Shown here piece after piece: positions 15,701-21,799 of a stretch of DNA of 25,772 nucleotides. A program made the position numbers and the translations under genes. Within the stretch, counting starts at the first letter, position 1; each line of letters opens with the position of its first letter. Location: IMG/VR virus record IMGVR_UViG_3300028790_000097, positions 1 through 25,772 of that record; one strand, written 5' to 3'. Source of the DNA: a virus. The notes beneath the pieces were generated by a model. The model ran no database searches, was not told the DNA's origin, and saw only the letters and a program-made list of their open reading frames with translations.

Positions 15701-16150
15701 CTGTACCCGCCCGAGGCCCTGCCACGCCTCACCCCCGGCGCCGGCCAGCACGCCCAGGGGCATGGGCAGGTCGGGGCGCTCGGCGGCGTAGCGGTCGGCG
15801 GTGGCGTTCAAGTTCGCCGCCTGCCGGTCGGAGAAGTCCTGCAGCCCGGCGGCGCTGGGGATGGCCCCGGCCACGTCGCTGCCGATCTGCCCGATGCGCG
15901 CCAGGGCCCCCTGCGCCCAGTCCCCCACCCCCTCGAGCGGGGAGGGGGCCGGCAGGGGCGGCGGGGCGGGCGGCGGCGGTGGAGGCGGGAGGTCCGGCAC
16001 CAACCCGTCGAGGGCGGAGGTGGCCCGGCCGATCCAGTCCCCCGCGGTGGCCCCGGCCGCGGCGATGCGCTGCCGGGCGACCTGCTCGGCCCGGCGGCGC
16101 TGGAAGTCGAGCCAGCTCCCGGCGTCTACGGGCGGTAACGCGCCGTCCAT
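12758..16150 (-). CDS. large internal/ejection-type virion protein (1130 aa)
   Basis: The product is a giant Ala/Gly-rich protein from the ATG at 16150. The N-terminus is a charged helix (WLDFQRRRAEQVARQRIAAA) followed by a poly-proline stretch (about 54-70). Several Ala/Gly-rich, weakly hydrophobic helices follow. A conserved-looking helical block at about 585-880 contains TPFARTP-like counterparts (MAPYVLMPERLLRATIGSL near 700), LVRALKRGDTAAAREFAGRA, an AYFNGGVTGDPP turn and GQRIPSRYLGSLGMQASAIA. This arrangement resembles the C-terminal domains of large polyvalent/internal virion proteins of short-tailed phages (LPD-type). The C-terminal 200 residues are Lys/Arg/Glu-rich helices. Such proteins travel with the genome and form or line the channel through the envelope. 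The assignment rests on pattern resemblance and operon context. Confidence 0.7.
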   Translation of the reverse strand: MDGALPPVDAGSWLDFQRRRAEQVARQRIAAAGATAGDWIGRATSALDGLVPDLPPPPPPPAPPPLPAPSPLEGVGDWAQGALARIGQIGSDVAGAIPSAAGLQDFSDRQAANLNATADRYAAERPDLPMPLGVLAGAGGEAWQGLGRVQNKTGQAVQAMTGFGPQGADLPAQAAGAFQVGTTPFTAPGEVASELAGAAGGLPETQAAAQGVMSTVGPGGTIGSIEGGLAANAPSWLRAAPAALAPAGAALGIGTGIAAGAPPAGVVTRGFEGANMGAGVGELATAAPQVLSGVGDVLGRVPYRFGQAAAAEADEAGGLGIRSGQRFRMPRLTPEQQAQRAVDGEAEQRVFDAIQRLWRRGADGEAAADDLRLLAVGKGAEGERAAREYLAAKGLEDVLPAGVVPEGAAAGDGLLGAATRATDPFLARGAQTTGERAFDLAAGTAGGVAAAATADEDATWQERAGRFALGSAAGALGGANLRQLGRVASGTLADDVLGAAAGAAGRGAPPGRGRITLGDIPELMGAIPLAAPTSQLANFTSGMARTVERVAGVAFEGRPIDALVDLGGMVRSLPGAGRKVREAFGAGPTQFNPGMTGAQTSGDLLSRGGLAPTVLTAGTRANAALDEFWRTVNEAGAGARAARHRLGAADTARMTQSAGDFATWGGPNSAVAKKLTELKGAIRDPNASLLDKGVAAAVTSMAPYVLMPERLLRATIGSLVPAEAGVGLVRALKRGDTAAAREFAGRAAAGMAATTALTIAYFNGGVTGDPPADPNERRRREAQGEQWNTVATPTGQRIPSRYLGSLGMQASAIATTLDAARKAQAEGGDPGAVLENGYNAAWRWGLKASYLSDMVDFVDAVNGPQGAAGATRSLLAGQPSRFTGPLTTIIGAADPYERQAETFPEQVASRTGLRALVPTRIDPVTGEDQRREGTGLSRYWGERGDVQTDEGLELARLGLQPRVLGRTEAYEGAKPTPEQRRAAQRALGSETGKTVREAMAKPGYAKLDDAGKKSALQDALRTAADRADVVLGEGVTRGTKQQAQREWDAVPKYVGVQGTPDEVRTQNAAISRAQSLETEYKKKYGEGGWRAKLREEEPDAFALVNKTRRDADALARQRKAIEKKYGVSLG

Positions 16151-16171
16151 GGTGCCCTCGCTGGCGCTCCC

Positions 16172-18199
16172 TTACCGCTGGAAGAAGTTGTAGGACGCGC
16201 TCGAGGCCCCGGCCGCGCGGGGAGCGGCGCCCTTCATCAGGTTCTCGACGTCGTTGGCGTCCCAGCCCTGGTCCTCGTACTGGCCGAGGATCATCTCCCG
16301 CTGGGAGGGCTGCATCCGGGCCCAGTTGGAGAGGTCGGCCTGGCGCGGGTTGCCCAGCGTCTGCTGCGCGGCGGGGTCCTGCCCGTAGGTGCCGGAGAGG
16401 ATGTCCCCGGCCAACCCGGCGGCGCTGGCCCGGCCGCCCTGCGCCTGCCCCTGGGCCCCCTGCCCGGTCGGCAGCTGGTAGCGCCCCTGGTAGGCCGCCA
16501 GCACGTCCTGCAGCCCCTGGGGGGTGGCCCCGAAGGTGGACTGGTAGCGCGCGTAGTCGCGGGGCCCCTTCATGCTGGCCTGGAGGCTGAGCAGGTACTG
16601 CGCCTGGGCGTTCTCCTGGGCGATGGCCTGCTGCGTCTTCTGGCCGTTGTACATCCCCGTCAGCCCCGCCTCGCTGACCCCTTGGGCAAACCGCTGCTGC
16701 TGCATCGACTGCGTGTCCGCCCCGCCGAACTGCCCGGTGAGGCCCGCCGTCTGGTACGCCTTGCTCCAGGCGTCGCGGGCCTCTTCCAACGCGATGCGGG
16801 TGTCCCCCTGGCGCAGAAGGGCCTGCTGGTACGCCCAGTAGGCGGCCCGGTCGGCGGCGTCCGCCGCGTTCTTGTTGGCGATGGCGTCCTCGGTGCTGCT
16901 GCCCGTCCCCGGCGCCCCGCCCGGCTGGACGTTCCGCCCGCCCAGGGCGGCCCCGCCGATCTGCTGCTGGGTGAGCCCCGTCTTCTCCTGGATCATCTGC
17001 CACGCCTGCGGGTCCTGGACGAAGATGCGCCCGGCGCGGATCTCGTCGAGCAGCCCCTGCCACATGGCCGGCGGCGCCGACCAGGCGGGGGTGCCGATGC
17101 CGGTGGGCGTGTCCGAGCGCAGGAAGAGGGTGGCGAGGTAGTCCTTGCCCGCCGTCTCCGGGGTCTGCCCCCAGTTGGACGTCACCGTCGACCCGAAGAA
17201 GCCGCCGCCCATCCCGCCCCCACCGCCGCCCGTCGGCGCGTAGGCGTAGGGGGGCGCCGCCGCGGCCAGGGCCGGGTCGAAGCCCCCGCCGCCCCCGCCC
17301 AGCCCGTGCTCCCGGCGCCACCGCGCGTCGCCCTGCAGGGCCTGCGTGCCGTCGGTGGCCTTCCCGGTGATCCACCGCTGCGGGGTCTGCACCTCGGCGC
17401 CCGTGGTCGGGTCGCCCGTGCCCCCCAGCCCGTACCGGCTGTTGACGACCTCGTTCCCGATCTTCTGGAACAGCCCCTGCGGCGCGCCGGGGAACCGGGG
17501 CGTCTGGTCCTGGGTGTTCAGAGCGAACTGGTTGTAGGTGCCGCTCCCCGGGATGTAGCCCGGGGCCAGCTTGGGGTCGAAGAGGTAGGGGAGGTCGGCC
17601 TCGTTGATCTTGATGGGGGCCTGGTTGAAGCCGGGCACGCCCCAGCCGTAGGGCTGGCCCTCCGTGCCGGCGCCGATGGTGCCCCAGCCGGCGCCGCGCC
17701 CCTGGGTGGGGTCGGCCGCGTTCCAGGTCGACGGGGCCACCGTCGAGCCGAACGGGACGTCCGTCGGCCGCCCCGGGACGGTCTGCCCGGGCATGGCGCC
17801 GGGGTAGCGCCCCGTCCCGGGGCGGGTGGGGCCGTAGTTGAAGTCCTCGCCCGGGCGCCCAGTGCCCACCGGGCCGGTCGGCGCGCGGGGGTTCACCGGC
17901 GCACCGGGCGCCGCCGGGCCCGCGGCCGGGGGCGCGCCCTGGAGCTGGGGCGGCGGGTTGGCGATGTCGAAGGCGGTGAGGCTGCCGTCGGGGTTGATGA
18001 CGGCGGCGCGCCCGCCCCCCAGGTCGGCGGGGTCGGGGCGCCCGGGGTTGATGTAGGCGACCTCCTGCTCCGTGTTCGCGTCCCAGACGACGTAGCTGCC
18101 GTCGCTGTAGCGCGTGCCGATGAGCCAGCGCCCCTGGGCGTCGCGCCCCAGGTCGAGCGCGTCGTAGTCCGTGACGGGGGTGGCGCCGGGTGCGGGCAT
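16172..18199 (-). CDS. putative internal virion protein (675 aa)
   Basis: The ATG at 18199 begins three bases after the preceding stop. The N-terminal 80 residues are short strand-turn units (GRWLIGTRYSDGSYVVWD, GRAAVINPDGSLTAFDIA) like those in the 590-residue protein of the same operon. The middle is Gly/Pro-rich and contains WRREHGL (294-300) and Gly runs (301-306, 324-333). The C-terminal 320 residues are helical and Gln/Ala-rich, with two copies of an AGLTG-[QM]-[FY]-x-G motif (485-493 and 511-519) of a kind seen in large phage structural proteins. It ends SYNFFQR. No enzyme signature is visible. Placement between the portal and the 1130-residue protein suggests a core or ejection protein, inferred only. 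Confidence 0.62.
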   Translation of the reverse strand: MPAPGATPVTDYDALDLGRDAQGRWLIGTRYSDGSYVVWDANTEQEVAYINPGRPDPADLGGGRAAVINPDGSLTAFDIANPPPQLQGAPPAAGPAAPGAPVNPRAPTGPVGTGRPGEDFNYGPTRPGTGRYPGAMPGQTVPGRPTDVPFGSTVAPSTWNAADPTQGRGAGWGTIGAGTEGQPYGWGVPGFNQAPIKINEADLPYLFDPKLAPGYIPGSGTYNQFALNTQDQTPRFPGAPQGLFQKIGNEVVNSRYGLGGTGDPTTGAEVQTPQRWITGKATDGTQALQGDARWRREHGLGGGGGGFDPALAAAAPPYAYAPTGGGGGGMGGGFFGSTVTSNWGQTPETAGKDYLATLFLRSDTPTGIGTPAWSAPPAMWQGLLDEIRAGRIFVQDPQAWQMIQEKTGLTQQQIGGAALGGRNVQPGGAPGTGSSTEDAIANKNAADAADRAAYWAYQQALLRQGDTRIALEEARDAWSKAYQTAGLTGQFGGADTQSMQQQRFAQGVSEAGLTGMYNGQKTQQAIAQENAQAQYLLSLQASMKGPRDYARYQSTFGATPQGLQDVLAAYQGRYQLPTGQGAQGQAQGGRASAAGLAGDILSGTYGQDPAAQQTLGNPRQADLSNWARMQPSQREMILGQYEDQGWDANDVENLMKGAAPRAAGASSASYNFFQR

Positions 18200-18202
18200 G
18201 GC

Positions 18203-18844
18203 CTACTCCTCTTCCTGCGTCCCGGGCGGCACCAACGCGCCCGGGCCCGGCTGTCCCTGCGGGGTGAGCGCCGGCCAGCCGCCGGCGGGCGTGGTGTCGA
18301 CGACGCCGCCGGGCGTGGGGCCCACGGGCGTCTCCTGGAAGCGGGACACCGGCAGCGCCACCGGCAGCCCGTGCTGGCGGCGCCAGGCGGCCCCGCCGTT
18401 GATGGCCGTGGCCAGCCCCTCCGGCCCGAGGCGCTGGTACTCGGCCCACCACTGCTTGGGGTCGACCTGGCCCTGCGGGGTGAACAGGGTCTCGCCGTAG
18501 TAGCGGGCCTGCTCCTGGGGCGACACCCGGGCCGAGAAGGGCGCGTACACCCCGTCCATCATGGCCCCGGCCACGTCCTGCGCCGTGCTCTCGACCCAGT
18601 GGGTGACGTCGTCCGCCACGCTCTCCAGGCTGTTGGGCGCGACCCGGGGCGCGCCGCCGCCCGGCCACGCCCCCGTGCGCCGGCGGTTGCCGCTCGAGCG
18701 CGCCCGGCCGATGGTCGCCGGGGGGCCGCCCAGCACCTCTTGTGCAGCCGCCGGCGCGTCCTCTCCCAGCGGCCCGGGCATCCCCTCGGGCAGCCCCACG
18801 GGCTCGGACGGGACACCGTTGGCGGGGGACTCGGGGGCGGCCAC
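18203..18844 (-). CDS. hypothetical portal-proximal virion protein (213 aa)
   Basis: It starts with a GTG at 18844 that directly follows the TAG of the portal gene, so coupled translation is likely. Both ends are Pro/Gly-rich and probably flexible. The structured core (about 70-165) has SVADDVTHWVESTAQDVAGA, ARVSPQEQARYYGETLF and a final WRRQHGLPVALP. The WRRQHGL element (154-160) also occurs as WRREHGL in the next gene's product, which suggests a shared small domain. Family and function are unknown. Its location suggests a portal-associated or internal head protein. Confidence 0.65.
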   Translation of the reverse strand: MAAPESPANGVPSEPVGLPEGMPGPLGEDAPAAAQEVLGGPPATIGRARSSGNRRRTGAWPGGGAPRVAPNSLESVADDVTHWVESTAQDVAGAMMDGVYAPFSARVSPQEQARYYGETLFTPQGQVDPKQWWAEYQRLGPEGLATAINGGAAWRRQHGLPVALPVSRFQETPVGPTPGGVVDTTPAGGWPALTPQGQPGPGALVPPGTQEEE

Positions 18845-21061
18845 CTAGGTGCCCATCTGCTGGCCCGGGAGGGGCCGCATGTTCGGCGGCGGCCCCTGCA
18901 CGTTCGGTCCCCCGCCGGGGTTGCTCGGCAGGCCCCCGGGCGCCATGTTCGGCCCGGTGCTGCCGGCGCCGCCGACGCTGCCCGGTGTGGGCGGCGCGAA
19001 GGGCATGCCTTGGCCGGGGGCCATGGCGTCCGGCGCGCCGAGCTGCAGCCCCCCCGGCCCGGGCATCCCGGGCGCCATCCCTGGGGGGGCACCCGGGGGC
19101 ATCCCGGGCGGCCCCGGCGGACCGGGGGCGCCGCCCAGCTCTTCCATGGCCTGGGCCTGCTGGATGCCCAGGAGCTGGAAGATGCGGTCGGTCAGGCGCT
19201 TCTGGATCTCCGGGCTCCGCTTGAGGTTCTCCACCAGGAGCTGCCGCTCGACGGCGCCGGGGTCCTGCCCCAGCTCCTCCATGGCCTGCGTCCGGGAGGT
19301 GAGCCCCGCCTGCAGCATCTCGACCTGGGTGCGCACCTCGAGCACGCGGTTGGAGGGCACCTCCGCGTCCAGGGCCACCCGGTAGCGGTGCACCCCCTTC
19401 AGCTCGTCGGGGCCCACCGCCAGCCAGCCCTCCCGCGCGCCCCGGACGCCGGGGTTGTACCCGCGGCGGGGGGACACCGTGGGCAGGTTGCCCCAGCAGT
19501 ACACCTTCTCCCCGATGCACTCGTCGATCAGGTAGCTCTCGAAGCCCACCCGCTCGCTCAGGGCGAACTGGGCGTTCCCCAGCAGGGGCGAGTAGCGCAG
19601 GCTCCCCAGGTAGGCGCTCTGGTTGAGGGCGTAGCCGCTGGCCCCGGTGTCGGCGCCGGCGAGCGCGTCGGGCAGGATGCGCTTGAAGATGTTGACCGTG
19701 TCCTCCTTGGCCTGCTGGAGGTCGATCCCGGTGCGGGGCGGCTCGATGGGGGACACGTCGAAGGGCAGCACCTCGCCGGGCACCACCTGCACCGGGCGCT
19801 GGGCGTCCCGCTCCCCGCCGTCGATGCCGAAGGGGGCCACGCCCGGGCCGGCCGCGGCGCCGATGGCGCTCACCATGTTGGCCCCCGGCGGGGCGTTGCG
19901 CTTCCAGGAGGGGAAGCCCGTCATGAACGCCGCGTTCGAGGTGAGCGTGAGCAGCTGGTCGTAGAGCTGGAACAGGTTCAGGTAGCCGAAGAGGACGCCC
20001 AGGGACATCAGCTCGGGCTCGCGCTGCCCGGTGGTGATGCCCCCGGCCCGGAAGTAGGGGCCCCGCAGGGTGCGCGTCTCCGCGACCCCGTAGTGGTGGC
20101 GCACGCTCTTGACGATGGTGCCCTTCCCCAGCGCGGCCCCGCCGCGGGAGGCGCCCTGCCCCGGCCCCACCAGCGAGTAGTGCACGTCCTGCCAGTCCCA
20201 CAGCTCCACCAGATCGAGGCTGGCGACGCCGGACATGACCTGGCCCCACTGGGAGCGGGGCAGGCCCAGGTGCTCCTCGGGGACGACGCGGCCCCCGGAG
20301 CCCAGCCCGGCGCCGAAGCGGGTGAGCGCCTCGAGGTAGGGGATGGACTTGATCTCCGCCGCCAGGGTCATCCCGCCGGCCTCGGAGGCCCAGTGGTAGA
20401 AGGTGCTGGGGGGGATGTCCGTCGACTTGATGGGGTAGGCCGCGGCCCGCTTGGCCTCGTCGGTCAGCTGGTCGTACGCCTGCTCCCGCTGGTGGGCCTT
20501 GCCCCGCCCGTCGGCGTACTCGCCGTACTCGGCGTCCTCCGGGTCACGCATCCGCCGGTCGAGGTCGCGCACCGTGCGGGAATACGCACGCCACGCGGAT
20601 TGACTCCGTTCGACGGTCTTCATGATCGCTTCGCCGTAAGCGACCAGCGACCACATGTAGCTGCGGAAGAGCTGCCGGCCCGCCTCCTGCTCCTGGCGCG
20701 TCCACGACGCCGAGAAGAATTTCTCTCTGAGCTCGGCGTTGTTCTGCGCCTCGCTCCCGCTGGCGACCGGCTCGAAGTTGACCTCCGGCGCGTTCACCGT
20801 CAGGGCCGCGGTGATGGAGTTCACCATGTCCAGCGCCAGGGGCGCCTTGGTGACGATGGTGCTCTCCTCGTACGCCTTGGGCACCTTGACGTCGTAGCGC
20901 CCGAAGAGCACCCGCTCCGTGGCCTGGAGGTTCTTGTCCCGCAGCGCGAAGTCGCTGAGCAGCTGCTGGGCGACGTCGGTGACGTAGCCCTCCGCGGCGG
21001 GCACGTAGGACTTGCCGCGGCCGCGGACGCGCTCGTCGTCCGGGCGCTTGCGTTGGGCCAT
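18845..21061 (-). CDS. portal protein with Gly/Pro/Met-rich collagen-like C-terminal tail
   Basis: The product has 738 residues from the ATG at 21061, with GGGGG upstream. Portal-type features: an N-terminal helical segment, SYMWSLVAYGEAIMKTVERS (about 134-153), YHWASEAGGMTLAAEIKS, a central block (LMSLGVLFGYLNLFQLYDQL, then TSNAAFMTGFP), IDLQQAKEDTVNIFKRILPD and SGYALNQSA, as in large portals of short-tailed phages, then a helical C-domain (LEVRTQVEMLQAGLTSRTQA, then LLVENLKRSPEIQKRLTDRI). It forms the dodecameric vertex through which DNA enters and exits. The last 110 or so residues are rich in GPPG, PPGM and APGM triplets, an unusual collagen-like extension. It is the first gene of the minus-strand virion operon and diverges from the terminase side. 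Confidence 0.88.
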   Translation of the reverse strand: MAQRKRPDDERVRGRGKSYVPAAEGYVTDVAQQLLSDFALRDKNLQATERVLFGRYDVKVPKAYEESTIVTKAPLALDMVNSITAALTVNAPEVNFEPVASGSEAQNNAELREKFFSASWTRQEQEAGRQLFRSYMWSLVAYGEAIMKTVERSQSAWRAYSRTVRDLDRRMRDPEDAEYGEYADGRGKAHQREQAYDQLTDEAKRAAAYPIKSTDIPPSTFYHWASEAGGMTLAAEIKSIPYLEALTRFGAGLGSGGRVVPEEHLGLPRSQWGQVMSGVASLDLVELWDWQDVHYSLVGPGQGASRGGAALGKGTIVKSVRHHYGVAETRTLRGPYFRAGGITTGQREPELMSLGVLFGYLNLFQLYDQLLTLTSNAAFMTGFPSWKRNAPPGANMVSAIGAAAGPGVAPFGIDGGERDAQRPVQVVPGEVLPFDVSPIEPPRTGIDLQQAKEDTVNIFKRILPDALAGADTGASGYALNQSAYLGSLRYSPLLGNAQFALSERVGFESYLIDECIGEKVYCWGNLPTVSPRRGYNPGVRGAREGWLAVGPDELKGVHRYRVALDAEVPSNRVLEVRTQVEMLQAGLTSRTQAMEELGQDPGAVERQLLVENLKRSPEIQKRLTDRIFQLLGIQQAQAMEELGGAPGPPGPPGMPPGAPPGMAPGMPGPGGLQLGAPDAMAPGQGMPFAPPTPGSVGGAGSTGPNMAPGGLPSNPGGGPNVQGPPPNMRPLPGQQMGT

Positions 21062-21125
21062 GTGGCCCCCATCATACGCCACATTGTTTGACAATCGAGC
21101 GGCGATTGCTTTACAGGATGACGCG
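21062..21125. promoter_or_regulatory. divergent control region between portal and terminase-side genes
   Basis: These 64 bases are markedly AT-richer than their surroundings. On the plus strand there is a perfect -35-like TTGACA (21088-21093) and a weak -10-like TACAGG (21112-21117). On the minus strand TATGAT (21076-21071) lies only nine bases from the portal ATG, as in leaderless or near-leaderless transcripts. Two overlapping inverted repeats sit on the plus-strand -35: ATTGT-TTG-ACAAT (21083-21095) and CAATCG-AGCGG-CGATTG (21092-21108). These look like operator arms for a dimeric regulator. ATTGTTTGAC (21083-21092) and TTGCTTTACAGG (21106-21117) match the motif found before the scaffold gene. 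Confidence 0.6.
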
Positions 21126-21206
21126 ATGACCACCGCTGCGCCGCCGCTGCCCGCCGCGTCCTGGGACGCCGTCGCGCTCGAGCTGGCCCGGCGGCGTCCG
21201 GAGGCG
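21126..21206 (+). pseudogene. duplicated 5' fragment of the large terminase gene
   Basis: The ATG at 21126 has AGGA seven bases upstream and opens a frame whose first 27 codons resemble the start of the intact terminase 674 bases downstream: SWDAVALELARRRPEA here against SWEAVALELARRDPAC there, with a shared 12-base DNA core GTCGCGCTCGAG. The ribosome-binding contexts also match (TACAGGAT...ATG here, TACAGGGT...ATG there). The similarity stops where the antisense HNH gene ends (21207). The frame happens to stay open to 21809 through the HNH gene, but that part has no terminase similarity. The likeliest reading is a remnant of the terminase start left by insertion of the HNH gene. Confidence 0.65.
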
Positions 21207-21710
21207 TTACTCCCCGAGCATCTCCATGTACTGCCGCCGTGCTTCAACCGCCTCCTCAAGGGTGTCGAAGCGGCCGATATGGACCTGCTTGTACATGACG
21301 TGGACGCGAGCAATCCAGCGACCGTTCGGGGTCTGTCGCACCCCAACGAACCCACTTCTGCCTCGCGCGTCCTGGTTCCGCATGTTGGTGGGGTGGCTCA
21401 CCAGTCGCAGGTTGCTGCGCCGGTTGTCCAGCTTGTCGCGGTTGATGTGGTCAACCACGAGGTCGCCGCGGCGCCAGACGCGCAGGGGCTGCTCAGGCAA
21501 GCCCAGAACCTCGCGGTGCATGTAGACGACCCATTGGCGCACGACGCCCGGGGCGACCGCCCGCGTAATGCGCCGCGCGGCGTACCCGCTCCCCTGGAAG
21601 TACCACCGATGCGCCAACAGCCGGCGGTAATCGGCCGCGTCGACCAGGGCGTACTTCCCTCGGGTGAGGGGGATCACGCAGGGGCCGAGGGTAAACTTAG
21701 GCGGCGCCAT
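21207..21710 (-). CDS. HNH homing-type endonuclease with AP2-like DNA-binding domain
   Basis: The product has 167 residues. The ATG at 21710 was chosen because AGGAGG (21726-21721) lies ten bases upstream. HNH motif: MHREVLG (64-70), VVDHINRDKLDNRRSNLRLV (85-104, with the Asp87-His88 pair and Asn100) and N109 in PTNMRNQ. An AP2/integrase-like DNA-binding domain follows: SGFVGVRQTPNGRWIARVHV (119-138) and IGRFDTLEEAVEARR (145-159). This is the standard layout of free-standing phage HNH homing endonucleases, which cut intact alleles to spread their own gene. It is antisense to terminase, lies between a terminase 5' fragment and the full terminase, and is visibly less GC-rich than its neighbours. 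All three point to recent acquisition. Confidence 0.93.
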   Translation of the reverse strand: MAPPKFTLGPCVIPLTRGKYALVDAADYRRLLAHRWYFQGSGYAARRITRAVAPGVVRQWVVYMHREVLGLPEQPLRVWRRGDLVVDHINRDKLDNRRSNLRLVSHPTNMRNQDARGRSGFVGVRQTPNGRWIARVHVMYKQVHIGRFDTLEEAVEARRQYMEMLGE

Positions 21711-21775
21711 GGGAGCTGGTCCTCCTGTGGTGAAGTGGGCGGCGGGGTGTTGACGCACCTCGCCGCCTGCGCCTC

Positions 21776-21782
21776 TATTTTA
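21776..21782. promoter_or_regulatory. AT-rich box between HNH gene and terminase
   Basis: TATTTTA is the only AT-rich patch in this gap. It reads as TAAAAT on the minus strand (21782-21777, towards the HNH gene) and TATTTT on the plus strand (21776-21781, 18 bases before the terminase ATG). A plus-strand TTGACG stands upstream, but its spacing to the box (20 bases) is too long for a standard promoter. It is a candidate -10 element for one or both genes. Confidence 0.35.
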
Positions 21783-21799
21783 CCGGCTACAGGGTACGC

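Noticed and set aside
15729-20249. 1506-residue minus-strand open frame, and 16682-21091 (1469 residues) on the plus strand
   Set aside because: Both are shadows of portal and internal-protein genes. Long stop-free frames are expected at this GC content, and neither shows domain structure.
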